A stretch of 64,000 nucleotides of DNA from contig CAZOOK010000010.1 in the NCBI GenBank assembly GCA_964581385.1, positions 62,001 through 126,000 of the forward strand, given 5' to 3'. The translations under genes were made by a program, and so were the position numbers. Below, piece by piece: positions 17,867 to 26,678 of the stretch; the first letter of the stretch is position 1, and each line of letters opens with the position of its first letter. Origin of the DNA: CAZOOK01 sp964581385. GTDB lineage: Bacteria; Pseudomonadota; Gammaproteobacteria; Nevskiales; Nevskiaceae. A model generated the notes under the pieces. It searched no databases, was not told the DNA's origin, and saw only the letters and a program-made list of their open reading frames with translations.

Positions 17867-19063
17867 ATGTTAAAGCCTGACCTCTATCATAGCCCGCATC
17901 AATTTGAGCCGCTGTTGCCGCAAACGCGGCTTGATGAACTGTATGCCGTTGCCCAGCAAATTATCGAGGCGTCTTTGAGCCTGCGGGGACATGTACACCC
18001 GGCAACGACCGCGTCTCTAGCGGAACGCCTGCGGGCCATGAATTCTTACTACTCGAACAAAATCGAAGGCCAAAGCACCCATCCGCTCAATATCGAACGC
18101 AGCCTGCATCAGGATTTTTCCCGGAAACCCAAAATCGCCAAGCTGCAAAGGCTGGCCCTGGCCCACATCGAAGCCGAACGCGAAATCGAGTCATGGGCGA
18201 CAGCGGACGCACTTGCTGTGTTCACCGCAGAAGGCATCCACCGCATTCACCACGCGCTGTACAGCCGGCTATCAGAGCAGGACCGCACCACCGAGGATGG
18301 CCGCATTGTCATACCGGGCGCATGGAGGGAAGAGGAAGTCGAGGTTGGACGCCATATCCCGCTCGCGTTCAAGAGCATACCCGCCTTCCTCGAACGTTAT
18401 GCCGAGGTGTACGCCAAAGAAGCAGGCAGGGATCGCATATTGGTTGCCACCGCCAGCGCGCATCAGCGCCTCCTCTGGCTCCATCCATTCCTCGATGGCA
18501 ATGGTCGCGTCACTCGCCTTGCTTCGCAGGCTCTGATTTTTTCGCGTTTCTCAAATGGCCTGTGGTCGATCAGTCGCGGACTGGCACGCACGCAAACCGA
18601 CTACTACGCTCGTCTGGAAGATGCCGATGAACCACGGCGCGGCGACCTTGACGGCCGGGGCAACCTGACTGAAGAAGGGCTGTGGAACTGGTGCAAATAT
18701 TTTCTCGATCTTTGCCTGGACCAGGTCACGTTTATGGCGCGACTGCTCAAGCTCGACGGAATGCGGGAACGCATTCGAGCGCTGGTGACCTATCGTGCCG
18801 AAACAGAAAAGGGGATGCGCAGCGAAGCCGCTCTGCCTCTGCACTATCTCTTTACTTCCGGACCACTGTCGCGCGGAGATTTCAAACAGCTGACGGGGCT
18901 AGGCGAACGCAGCGCGCAAGCCCTGCTTTCTCACTTACTTGCTACGGGACTGGTTGCATCGGATACCAAGCTCGGATCGGTGCGGTTTGCGTTCCCGCTG
19001 GATTCGCTGCAATTTTATTTACCCGATCTTTACCCGGAAGCGGCCACTCAGCTGGACGAGTAG
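17867..19063 (+). CDS. Fic family protein (AMPylase-like) with built-in inhibitory motif
   Basis: This 398-residue protein carries the complete Fic active site HPFLDGNGRVTR (residues 206-217), including the catalytic His and the GNGR loop. An N-terminal SNKIEG (63-68) matches the inhibitory [S/T]xxxE[G/N] motif, so it is a self-inhibited class II Fic protein. Residues 310-390 look like a winged-helix domain (LTGLGERSAQALLSHLLATGLV), suggesting DNA binding or regulation. Family members transfer AMP to target proteins; the target here is unknown. The upstream sequence is unusually AT-rich, which suggests horizontal transfer together with the neighbouring toxin-antitoxin pair. Confidence 0.88.
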   Translation: MLKPDLYHSPHQFEPLLPQTRLDELYAVAQQIIEASLSLRGHVHPATTASLAERLRAMNSYYSNKIEGQSTHPLNIERSLHQDFSRKPKIAKLQRLALAHIEAEREIESWATADALAVFTAEGIHRIHHALYSRLSEQDRTTEDGRIVIPGAWREEEVEVGRHIPLAFKSIPAFLERYAEVYAKEAGRDRILVATASAHQRLLWLHPFLDGNGRVTRLASQALIFSRFSNGLWSISRGLARTQTDYYARLEDADEPRRGDLDGRGNLTEEGLWNWCKYFLDLCLDQVTFMARLLKLDGMRERIRALVTYRAETEKGMRSEAALPLHYLFTSGPLSRGDFKQLTGLGERSAQALLSHLLATGLVASDTKLGSVRFAFPLDSLQFYLPDLYPEAATQLDE

Positions 19064-19104
19064 CTAGTCCTACTGCACTGAATCGGTGGCCGCTGCTTTC
19101 GGGG

Positions 19105-19668
19105 TCAGCGCTTGATGCGGGAAATTTTGGTGCCTTCGATGCTGAGGCTCGCCATCAATCCTTGCTGATCAAAAATGAAAGCATAGGCATCGTCCTTCAA
19201 TGAAGACGAGGATAAATTCTTGGCGACGCCTTCATTCACGACCACCACCGTCGGACCTGTGCCGATTTCCCAGCCGTCCGACTTGTCCAGATACTTCAAG
19301 GCGCTGTCGCTCATGAGAAACAGCGCGTAGCCGTAAGACTGGGCACCTGCCTGCAGGCCCCAGGAAGCTGAGACGGAATTGTAGTATCCGACCACGCTTG
19401 TAGCCTTGGTCAGAACACCTTCGCCATAACTGCCGCCGAATACCAAGCCGGCTTTGACGATGTTGGGAAAAACCAGCACCGCTTTGGCGTGCTTCGCAAT
19501 ATCCTTGGCAACCGGGTTGGCCTTGTAGAGATTCTGCAGCGCCTGTTCGGCGTCGTGGTTCAGCTCTTCGGCCGACGATGCGCTTGAGCCACTGGCGAAT
19601 GCGCTAAAGGAGAAAGCGGGCATGGCCGCGATAATAAGCGCTAAAGCGATGTTTTGAAGTGTTGTCAT
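19105..19668 (-). CDS. SYLF/YSC84-domain lipid-binding secreted protein
   Basis: The protein has 187 residues with a signal peptide ending SAFAS. The rest is a SYLF/YSC84 domain: AKAVLVFPNIVKAGLVFGGSYGEGVL, SASWGLQAGAQSYGYALFLM and a C-terminal DAYAFIFDQQGLMASLSIEG. The domain binds phospholipids or phosphoinositides in eukaryotes. Bacterial versions are periplasmic, stress-associated proteins of unknown mechanism. It stands alone, convergent with the fic gene. Confidence 0.85.
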   Translation of the reverse strand: MTTLQNIALALIIAAMPAFSFSAFASGSSASSAEELNHDAEQALQNLYKANPVAKDIAKHAKAVLVFPNIVKAGLVFGGSYGEGVLTKATSVVGYYNSVSASWGLQAGAQSYGYALFLMSDSALKYLDKSDGWEIGTGPTVVVVNEGVAKNLSSSSLKDDAYAFIFDQQGLMASLSIEGTKISRIKR

Positions 19669-19838
19669 TTTCGTATTCCTTTACTTGTTGTTGTCTGTGA
19701 AAAATTGTCGTCCTGTTGACGTTCTGTCGATCGTATATATCCGTTTCTATCCTCAAACCTCAAAGCAACTGCTGCGCTCCCGCAGCATCTCCTCTCACGT
19801 GACGGATCCAACTCTCCGAATCCGATACTCACATCTGA

Positions 19839-20045
19839 TTATTCAGTCAATATCGTTATCGCCTCTGCCAGAGTGCTTATTCGATACGGATGGAAATGGG
19901 TGTGGGAACTACCCAGTTCAGATGGTTGTTTGATGGCTAAAAGAACGACGACGTCACTCTTATCCACAAAAGCGGCGAAGCCGTGGTTCCGTGCGAACGC
20001 TGCAACGCGCGTGAGCTCAGCCGGTGCCAGTCGCGATCTATCCAT
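19839..20045 (-). CDS. Small protein of unknown function
   Basis: The frame extends to 20084, but the ATG at 20045 has AGGAG eight bases upstream and gives 68 residues. The product is compact, with a predicted helix-strand pattern (LTRVAAFARNHGFAAFVDKSDVVVLLAIK). No signal peptide or membrane segment is visible and I recognise no family. The good ribosome site and natural amino-acid composition make it more likely real than a shadow. Confidence 0.5.
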   Translation of the reverse strand: MDRSRLAPAELTRVAAFARNHGFAAFVDKSDVVVLLAIKQPSELGSSHTHFHPYRISTLAEAITILTE

Positions 20046-20241
20046 AGAAACGGCTCCTGATAGTCCAACTATCGTGTCGGACATGAAGTTTAGACAAAGA
20101 AAGGAAGCAGCCGTTCACTTACGACTTGCGCATTGCAATCGGCCGGCTTCGAAAGAAGGCGGCTTCGCCATACCGGCAGGCCTTCAAGCGGTTGCTGATG
20201 GTGCACACCGATCAAAAACCGCTTGCGCCTGCCGGCGGCGT

Positions 20242-20910
20242 TCAGCGCCCTCCCGATGCCATTCCCGACTTGGTCGGCGTGTCGGGGGCGTCAACAACCA
20301 AGGCGACGCGGCGGTTGGCTTCACCCTGCTCGCCCCAGGCCCCGGCCGCGATCTGGCGGCTTTGCGCCTTGCCGTAGCTGATGGTGCGGAGCTTGTCGGG
20401 GTTGAGACCGCCCTGCGCCACGAGATAGTCCCGCACCGTCCGCGCGCGCCGCAGGCCCAGCAACTTGTTGTAAGTCGGAGAACCGGCAGCGTCAGTAAAG
20501 CCTTCAACAGTGACGAGCGCGTCCGGATGGTGCTCGCGGATGACGGAGGCAAAATCATTCAGCGCCGCCTTATCCTGATCGTGCAGATCCGTTTTATCGA
20601 AATCGAAGTGCGCTGACATATCCACGCGCACACGGCCCTTAAGGTCGGACACGCTGGCGTCGTATTGCTGGAACTTCGAGTCCAGTTCACTCTTCAGACC
20701 GGCCAGATTGGTACGCGTACCGGCCAGATCGGTGCGCATCCCCAATAAGTCGGTACGAGTGGAACTCAAACCACCCTGCAAATTTTGCTGGTTCTGTCGC
20801 AAGTCCGCGACGGTGGCTTCGTACTCGGATCGCGGGACGTAATCGACACAACCGGCGAGTGTGGCGATGGCGACAACAGCGAGAGTGGCGGCACTTCCAT
20901 TACCTTTCAT
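20242..20910 (-). CDS. OmpA-family peptidoglycan-binding lipoprotein
   Basis: This 222-residue lipoprotein has a lipobox LAGC with Cys21. It is followed by a coiled-coil repeat region (about 25-85: TDLLGM, TDLAGT, TNLAGL) in the manner of Lpp-like or YiaD-type stalks. The C-terminal OmpA domain contains FDFDKTDLHDQDKAAL, VEGFTDAAGSPTYN and LGLRRARTVRDYL, which carry the Asp/Arg residues that bind diaminopimelate. It should tether the outer membrane to peptidoglycan. A single gene, divergent from the quinol oxidase operon. Confidence 0.85.
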   Translation of the reverse strand: MKGNGSAATLAVVAIATLAGCVDYVPRSEYEATVADLRQNQQNLQGGLSSTRTDLLGMRTDLAGTRTNLAGLKSELDSKFQQYDASVSDLKGRVRVDMSAHFDFDKTDLHDQDKAALNDFASVIREHHPDALVTVEGFTDAAGSPTYNKLLGLRRARTVRDYLVAQGGLNPDKLRTISYGKAQSRQIAAGAWGEQGEANRRVALVVDAPDTPTKSGMASGGR

Positions 20911-21089
20911 TTGTATAGTCCTTTACTTCGCACTCAATGCGTGCAGCAGTTCAGGTTATGCCTTCCAATCTGAAGTCCAGCTGAACGCGGATGAATACCG
21001 AATGAGCCCTGCCGCGCGCCAGATATGCAATACTTTTCCCAAGGTGCGCGGGGAGAACGCGAATATTTCGATGACCCAAAGGAGGGTTC

Positions 21090-22472
21090 ATGGATGCCGT
21101 TCTTTTATCCCGCATTCAGTTCGGCTTCACGATTGGATTTCACATCCTCTTTCCGACGCTGACGATCGGACTGGCATGGTTCTTGGTTTTCTTCGAAGCC
21201 GCCCTGGGGCGTACACACAGGCAAAGCTGGCTCAAGCTCTATAGCTTCTGGGTCAAGATCTTCGCGCTGACCTTCGGCATGGGCGTGGTGTCAGGTCTCG
21301 TGCTCTCATACGAGATCGGCACCAACTTCAGCCGCTTTTCCACGATTGCCGGGCCGGTGATGGGGCCGCTGCTGTCGGTTGAAGTATTGACGGCGTTCTT
21401 CGTCGAAGCCGGCTTTCTCGGTGTGATGCTGTTCGGTTGGGAAAAGGTCGGGCCGCGACTGCATTTCCTTGCGACGCTATTGGTTGCACTTGGCACCACC
21501 AACTCCGCGTTCTGGATCCTCTCAGCAAATAGCTGGATGCATACACCGCAGGGCATCACTTGGGTGGATGGCCACGTCGAGCCTCAGGATTGGTTCGCCG
21601 TGATTTTCAATCCTTCGTTTCCGTACCGACTTGCGCACATGCTGCTGGCCTCGTTGCTGACCAGTTCGCTGGTCGTCGCCGGTGTGTCGGCAGCGCAGTG
21701 GCGGCGCGACGGCGATTCATATGCGAAAGGCGGTCTGCGCGTCGCGGTGGTCGCCATTGCGGTGCTGGCGCCGCTGCAGATCGTCGCCGGCGATCAGCAA
21801 GGACTCAACGTGCGCGAGCATCAGCCGGTGAAGGTGGCGGCGATGGAAGGCCTGTGGCATACGCGCAGCGACGTGCCGCTGATCGCGTTCGCGATTCCGG
21901 ATCAGACGGCCCAGGACAACCGCTTCGCCATTGAAGTGCCGAATCTGGCGAGTCTGATCCTGACGCATTCGCTGCACGGTGAAGTCCAGGGGCTCGATTC
22001 GGTGCCACGCGATCAGCAGCCGCCGGTGCTGCCCGTATTCTTCGGCTTTCGGCTGATGGTCGGCCTCGGCTTCTGGTTCCTGCTGCTCGGCGCGACGGGT
22101 GTCGTGCTGCTGCTGAGAAAACGACTGGAACGGAGCCCGCTGTTCCTGACGACGCTGAAGTGGTCGACGCCGCTTGGCTTCGTCGCCACGATCTCCGGCT
22201 GGGTCGTTGCGGAGACCGGGCGGCAGCCGTGGGTTGTCTACGGCCTGCTGCGCACGGCGGATGCCACCTCGCCGATACCCGCGGCGGACGTGGCCGGGTC
22301 GCTGGCGGTCTTCGTGCTGGTCTATGGCGTGGTGTTCACCACATATCTGTATTTCATCAGACGCCTGGTGCGGGCGGGTCCGGTCTTGCCGGCGCGGCAT
22401 CCGCAGGCGATGCGCGGCGCACGCGCGGCGGAAGTATTGCCGAAGTCCAGCGGATTCCAATCATGGACCTGA
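21090..22472 (+). CDS. cioA: Cytochrome bd-type (CIO) ubiquinol oxidase subunit I
   Basis: The protein has 460 residues. The N terminus RIQFGFTIGFHILFPTLTIG carries the His18 haem ligand. A second His lies in FPYRLAHMLLA. The quinol-loop region and the diagnostic GWVVAETGRQPW also match subunit I. Length is nearer to cyanide-insensitive CioA (short Q loop) than to E. coli CydA (522). It catalyses quinol oxidation and oxygen reduction in the inner membrane. An exact AGGAGG sits five bases before the start, implying strong translation. The gene overlaps subunit II by ten bases. Confidence 0.92.
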   Translation: MDAVLLSRIQFGFTIGFHILFPTLTIGLAWFLVFFEAALGRTHRQSWLKLYSFWVKIFALTFGMGVVSGLVLSYEIGTNFSRFSTIAGPVMGPLLSVEVLTAFFVEAGFLGVMLFGWEKVGPRLHFLATLLVALGTTNSAFWILSANSWMHTPQGITWVDGHVEPQDWFAVIFNPSFPYRLAHMLLASLLTSSLVVAGVSAAQWRRDGDSYAKGGLRVAVVAIAVLAPLQIVAGDQQGLNVREHQPVKVAAMEGLWHTRSDVPLIAFAIPDQTAQDNRFAIEVPNLASLILTHSLHGEVQGLDSVPRDQQPPVLPVFFGFRLMVGLGFWFLLLGATGVVLLLRKRLERSPLFLTTLKWSTPLGFVATISGWVVAETGRQPWVVYGLLRTADATSPIPAADVAGSLAVFVLVYGVVFTTYLYFIRRLVRAGPVLPARHPQAMRGARAAEVLPKSSGFQSWT

Positions 22473-23464
22473 GCCTGATCTGCGCCGGCATCATCGCGTT
22501 CGGCGTATTGATGTACGTGATTCTCGACGGCTTCGATCTTGGTGTCGGCATCCTCTTTCCTTACATGCCAGATGCTGCGGCGCGTGATACCGCGATCGCC
22601 AGCATCGCGCCCGTGTGGGACGGCAACGAGACCTGGCTGATCCTGGGCGGCGTGGTGCTGTTTGGCGCATTTCCTTTGGCCTATGCCATTGCCCTACCCG
22701 CGTTCTACGTTCCGATCATGCTGCTGCTGTTTGCGCTGATCTTTCGCGGTGTGGCTTTTGAATTCCGGCAGAAGGCGACGACCTATCGATGGCTATGGGA
22801 CGTGGCCTTCTCCGGTGGATCGACGATCGCCGCATTCGCGCAAGGCTTGCTGCTCGGCGGCCTGATCGAAGGCGTGAAAATCAAAGATCACGCGTTCGCC
22901 GGCGGACACTGGGACTGGCTGTCGCCGTTCAGTCTCGTCGCGGCATTGGGTGTGGTCGGCGGTTACGCGCTGCTGGGCAGTACTTGGTTGGTGCGCAAGA
23001 CTGAAGGCGAGCTGCACGACTGGGCGCGCTACACGGCGCGGCGCATGCTTTATGTGTCGCTGGCGTTCATCGCCATCGTCAGCATCTACACGCCGCTGCG
23101 TTTTCCGGTGATTGCCGAGCGCTGGTTTGGACATCAGCATTGGATCAGCCTGGCGCCGGTGCCGATCGCAACCGCTGTCGTCGGGCTGTCGCTGTGGCGC
23201 GAGCTGCACTACGACAGCGACCTCATGCCGTTCTTCTATGCGGTGGGGCTGTTCATGCTCGGCTATCTCGGCATCGCCATCAGTCTCTGGCCGAATCTGC
23301 TGCCGCCATCGCTGTCGATCTGGGACGCCGCGGCGCCGCGCAAGAGCCAGCAGTTTCTTCTCATCGCGATCGCGGCGGCGCTGCCGATGGTGCTGATCTA
23401 CACCGCTTACGCGTACTCAGTGTTCTGGGGCAAGGTCAGCGTCAACGATGGTTATGAACACTGA
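22463..23464 (+). CDS. cioB: Cytochrome bd-type ubiquinol oxidase subunit II
   Basis: The true start is the ATG at 22463 (MDLSLICAGIIAFGVLMYV), not the upstream end of the open frame, whose translation is a shadow of subunit I. The protein has 333 residues and about nine membrane helices. It contains the subunit II signatures DGFDLGVGILFPYM and WDGNETWLILGGVVLFGAFPLAYA. It is the structural partner of subunit I. The start overlaps the subunit I stop, and its own stop overlaps the DUF2474 gene. Confidence 0.92.
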   Translation: MDLSLICAGIIAFGVLMYVILDGFDLGVGILFPYMPDAAARDTAIASIAPVWDGNETWLILGGVVLFGAFPLAYAIALPAFYVPIMLLLFALIFRGVAFEFRQKATTYRWLWDVAFSGGSTIAAFAQGLLLGGLIEGVKIKDHAFAGGHWDWLSPFSLVAALGVVGGYALLGSTWLVRKTEGELHDWARYTARRMLYVSLAFIAIVSIYTPLRFPVIAERWFGHQHWISLAPVPIATAVVGLSLWRELHYDSDLMPFFYAVGLFMLGYLGIAISLWPNLLPPSLSIWDAAAPRKSQQFLLIAIAAALPMVLIYTAYAYSVFWGKVSVNDGYEH

Positions 23465-23582
23465 CCGGCGCCGCCGGTTGCTCTGGTTTTTCGGGCTGTG
23501 GCTGGCCAGCGTCGTGACGCTGGCCGTGATCGCCGGCGCGCTGCGCTGGATATTTGGATTGGCGATGCTGCACCCGCCATAG
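23454..23582 (+). CDS. DUF2474 small membrane subunit of the quinol oxidase
   Basis: This 42-residue frame begins MNTDRRRRLLWFFGLWLASV and has one transmembrane helix (about residues 9-33), ending LHPP. It overlaps the subunit II stop by 11 bases. Its length, basic N terminus and position match DUF2474 proteins encoded at the end of cioAB operons, which resemble CydX/CydS-type accessory subunits in placement. Confidence 0.85.
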   Translation: MNTDRRRRLLWFFGLWLASVVTLAVIAGALRWIFGLAMLHPP

Positions 23583-23645
23583 ACGACCGAGACGAAGTCT
23601 TTCAGCCGGAAAACAAGATAGGCCGGCCCCTTCGAGTTTTCGACT

Positions 23646-24479
23646 CTATCCGGCCAGCAGCCGGCGTGCGCCTTCCAAGCATCGTTGCAGCCGCTCCCGC
23701 GGGCCGATGCCCGCTTCGGCCTGCGAGCGCAGCGGGACTTCGATGCCGATCACCAACCCGGACGGCAGGGCGGCGAGGACGTCGCGCAGCGGCAGCTCGC
23801 CCTCGCCTGGCACCATCCGCTCGAACATCGCTTCCTCCATGTAGCTGGGAATACGAGGAACAAGTGGTGCGTCGCTGAGCTGCGCATAGCCGATCAGAGA
23901 GGGATCGAGCGCGGCGATGTCCGCAGCGCCGGAGCCGGAGCGCACGAGATGCATGGTGTCGATGAGCAGGCGGAAATCCGGCCGGCCGACATGACGCAGC
24001 GCGGCGAGCGCGGTGGCCAGATCAGCGACCGCCAGGCCCGGTCCGAATTCGACGGTGGTCTCGATATCGAGCGCGCCCGCCATCCCGGCCAATTCGCCGA
24101 ACTGATCGAAGCTGCGGGTGAGGTCGGGATCGAGACTGACGGTGTTGATCCGTACGACGCCGAGTTCCGCCATCACCTGCAAATCCGCGGCGCGTTCGCG
24201 GATGTTGTCGCCCGCGCGAACGGAAAAGCCTTCGCCAAGCGAAATAGAGACGCCCCTGTCGCGCATCGCAGAGACCATCTCGCGCCTGAGCGCCGCGTCG
24301 TCCCGCAACGAGAAGGGTGCGTAACCGTGCGGGTTGAAGGGAGCCGGCGTCAGGCCCGTCGCGATGTAATGGCAGCCAAGATCCGCCGCGAGGTTGACGA
24401 ACGCGACCGGCGGCAGTCCGAAAACGCTCAGATGCTCGATACCGAGCTTTTCCATGCGCACACTGTTGTTCGTCGTCAT
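23646..24479 (-). CDS. Sugar phosphate isomerase/epimerase-like TIM-barrel protein
   Basis: The 277-residue protein belongs to the AP-endonuclease-2/xylose-isomerase-like TIM-barrel family. Likely metal ligands are the Glu in TTVEFGPG, the Asp/His of LLIDTMHL, and the Glu near IGIEVP. PGEGELP is a typical active-site loop. It lies four bases downstream of a zinc-dependent dehydrogenase gene, so the two form one operon. They probably act in sequence in the catabolism of a sugar-like or aromatic substrate. The substrate is not determinable here. Confidence 0.8.
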   Translation of the reverse strand: MTTNNSVRMEKLGIEHLSVFGLPPVAFVNLAADLGCHYIATGLTPAPFNPHGYAPFSLRDDAALRREMVSAMRDRGVSISLGEGFSVRAGDNIRERAADLQVMAELGVVRINTVSLDPDLTRSFDQFGELAGMAGALDIETTVEFGPGLAVADLATALAALRHVGRPDFRLLIDTMHLVRSGSGAADIAALDPSLIGYAQLSDAPLVPRIPSYMEEAMFERMVPGEGELPLRDVLAALPSGLVIGIEVPLRSQAEAGIGPRERLQRCLEGARRLLAG

Positions 24480-24483
24480 GCGA

Positions 24484-25518
24484 TTACATGCGACGGGGAT
24501 CGACCACTGTGCGCACAGGAGCAGAAGGATCGTTCATCTTGTGCAGCGCGTTCTCGACGCCGGTGAGGCCGATGCGGCCGCCGAGCCACGACGCGATGTC
24601 GACTTTGCCGTCAGCGATCGAGCGCAACGCGAGGTCAAGATCCTGCTGCTCTTCGCCGGCCGCGAAGTAGATCTTGAGCCGCTTCATCTGTGCCGGAGGA
24701 ACATAGAGTTCTTCCGGCTCCAGGCAGAAGCCGCCGATCACGATGCGCGCGCCGAACCCGACCGAGCGGATGATCTCGTTGAGCAAGCCCGGCTTGCCGA
24801 CGCATTCGTAAACCAGCGTCGCGCGACGCGTGCCGAGGCCGTGGACCGGACCATATGGCGAAAGCTCGCGCGGATCGATCGCCACATCCGCGCCCATGCG
24901 GATTGCGATGTCGCGCCGCTTCGCATCGAAGTCCGCGGCGACGATCGGACCCATGCCCATCAGCTTGAGTCCGACGATGACCCCGAGGCCGATCGCGCCG
25001 CAGCCAATCACCAGCGGGATGTCATCGCGCGTCGGTTCACCCATGCGCGCATGCTCGAGGCCGACCGACAGCGGCTCGGTCATCGCCGCCAGGTCGTCGT
25101 CGAGGCCGGCGGGAATCTCCATCAATGCGTTTTCGTCGAGCAGCATGTATTCGCCGAAGCCGCCGGGGCAATCGTGGCTCTGGCCGACGATCGAGTGTCC
25201 GCCCGCATGGCGCATCACGGGCTGCGAAGTCACCCTGGTGCCGGTCTTCAGCGGCCGCCGGCTGCCCGGACCGTAGTCGATGATCTCGCCAACATATTCG
25301 TGGCCCGGCACGATCACCCGATCGAGATCCAGGTTGGCATAAGGGCCGCCGAACTTGCGCGACATCTCGACCACCTTGTTGCCCGCATGCAGGAAGTGCG
25401 CATCCGACGCGCACAGCCCGCAGCTGTGCGTGCGCACCAGCGCCTGTCCCTGCGCGGGCACTGGATCGGGTACCTCTCCAACGTGGATTCGGTTCTTCAA
25501 TAGATAGGCTGCTTTCAC
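24484..25518 (-). CDS. Zinc-binding MDR-family alcohol/sorbitol-type dehydrogenase
   Basis: This 344-residue medium-chain dehydrogenase has CGLCASD (catalytic zinc Cys), GHEYVGEI (zinc His/Glu) and the Rossmann motif VIGCGAIGLGVI. The four-cysteine structural-zinc lobe is missing between residues 95 and 130, where it reads GHSIVGQSHDCPGGFGEYM. It oxidises an alcohol with NAD(P). It is co-transcribed with the TIM-barrel gene and lies 220 bases downstream of a TetR regulator gene on the same strand, which may control it. Confidence 0.88.
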   Translation of the reverse strand: MKAAYLLKNRIHVGEVPDPVPAQGQALVRTHSCGLCASDAHFLHAGNKVVEMSRKFGGPYANLDLDRVIVPGHEYVGEIIDYGPGSRRPLKTGTRVTSQPVMRHAGGHSIVGQSHDCPGGFGEYMLLDENALMEIPAGLDDDLAAMTEPLSVGLEHARMGEPTRDDIPLVIGCGAIGLGVIVGLKLMGMGPIVAADFDAKRRDIAIRMGADVAIDPRELSPYGPVHGLGTRRATLVYECVGKPGLLNEIIRSVGFGARIVIGGFCLEPEELYVPPAQMKRLKIYFAAGEEQQDLDLALRSIADGKVDIASWLGGRIGLTGVENALHKMNDPSAPVRTVVDPRRM

Positions 25519-25738
25519 TTAATCATCCTCTAATCGTCCTCTCGTTCGCCGCTTACGGCGGCGGACGACTCATTTTCCGGTGAAATCAAGTTCGAGCAAA
25601 ACTCAGGCAGTACGCGCGCTGGATCGGAGCATGCAAGCGGTTGGTATCAGTTCCCGACGTTCTCGCTGTCCTCGGTGATTCCACCGGTCCCTATCTAACA
25701 AAGCGTAATCGGATGGTATCGATAAGCCGGACTCCGCC

Positions 25739-26365
25739 TCACTGGGATGCAGGTCGCTTTTTGGATCGGGAGCGTCGCGCCGTGCTTCGTTTAGCATATA
25801 TCGTCGGCCTGACGATCATAGTCTCGTAGATCTCGGCGGCATCCTCGATCGCTAAAGGCTTGCGCTGCCGCAGCCACCACGAGAGCAATTCGATGGTCGA
25901 GCTCGCAATCAGAAGGATTGCAATATCGGCCGGGGGCCACGCTTTAGGCTGCGCACGCTTGGTAGCGATTTCCCGCGAAAGGCGCATGAATTCTTCGCGC
26001 ATTGCACTTTCCGCACCACCCGTCAGAAGGGCTGACCATAACGCGCGGTGATCGTCCACGTAGGTAAAAAGCGCTACCGCACCCGCACGCATATCGGTGG
26101 CCAAGGTAGCCGACATGGCCAGTGCGATGAGCTGCCGAATCTCCTCGGCCGCCACTTCGTTGAGTACCGTTTCTTTCGCCAAATAATGCCTATAGAACGT
26201 GGTGTAGCCCACGCCCGCTTCTTTACAGATATCCGGGATCGAGATCTGCTCTAGTGGCTCGCGTTCCAGGAGCCTTAGAAAAGCGTTTCGCACTGCTTCA
26301 CGCGTCCGGACCGCGCGCGGGTCTCGCGCCGTGCGCAAGTGTGGCCTAAGGACTTTGTGACCCAT
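25739..26365 (-). CDS. TetR-family transcriptional regulator
   Basis: The 208-residue protein has an N-terminal TetR helix-turn-helix (ISIPDICKEAGVGYTTFYRHY, residues 41-62) after a basic arm. Its ligand domain ends in a basic tail (RRSRSKKRPASQ). It is divergent from the YVTN propeller gene and upstream of the dehydrogenase operon. A perfect inverted repeat at 26592-26612 in the divergent gap is its most likely operator. Ligand unknown. Confidence 0.87.
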   Translation of the reverse strand: MGHKVLRPHLRTARDPRAVRTREAVRNAFLRLLEREPLEQISIPDICKEAGVGYTTFYRHYLAKETVLNEVAAEEIRQLIALAMSATLATDMRAGAVALFTYVDDHRALWSALLTGGAESAMREEFMRLSREIATKRAQPKAWPPADIAILLIASSTIELLSWWLRQRKPLAIEDAAEIYETMIVRPTIYAKRSTARRSRSKKRPASQ

Positions 26366-26678
26366 GCTCTCGCTTGCCTAAAAAGTGGCGAGTGTGCCAA
26401 GCCGACGAGCCGCCTTGCAATTCAGGCCCATGCAGCAGGTGCGACGATAACTAGATCATCCATCTCCAATACTACACTGCGAACGGCCTATCGCTTGACG
26501 TAGCAAGCCATTGACTCGCTACGGCAATTCGATCATTCCCCTATGGGCTGCCACCAAACCGGTGGCCATTCAGTTGACGCATGCCGTCGTCTGTGAAACG
26601 ATCCGTTTCACAATTATAGAGGGTAATGCTGCGCCGCAAGACGTGGCGGCCCCGGCAACATAGGAAGGAGGAATCACC
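26366..26678. other. Divergent intergenic region between tetR and the propeller gene
   Basis: The 313 bases hold the palindrome at 26592-26612 and a TTGACG (-35-like) at 26574-26579. With a 17-base spacer the -10 would be AACGAT, which overlaps the palindrome. No coding sequence is seen. Confidence 0.5.
26592..26612. promoter_or_regulatory. Perfect inverted-repeat operator (TGTGAAACG-atc-CGTTTCACA)
   Basis: Two exact nine-base arms are separated by three bases. The site lies 66 bases before the propeller gene start and overlaps its candidate promoter. It is typical in size for a TetR-family operator; the tetR gene at 25739-26365 is divergent from this gap. Confidence 0.65.

Noticed and set aside
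24394..25503. 369-codon plus-strand frame
   Set aside because: Antisense to the zinc dehydrogenase gene, which has clear family motifs.
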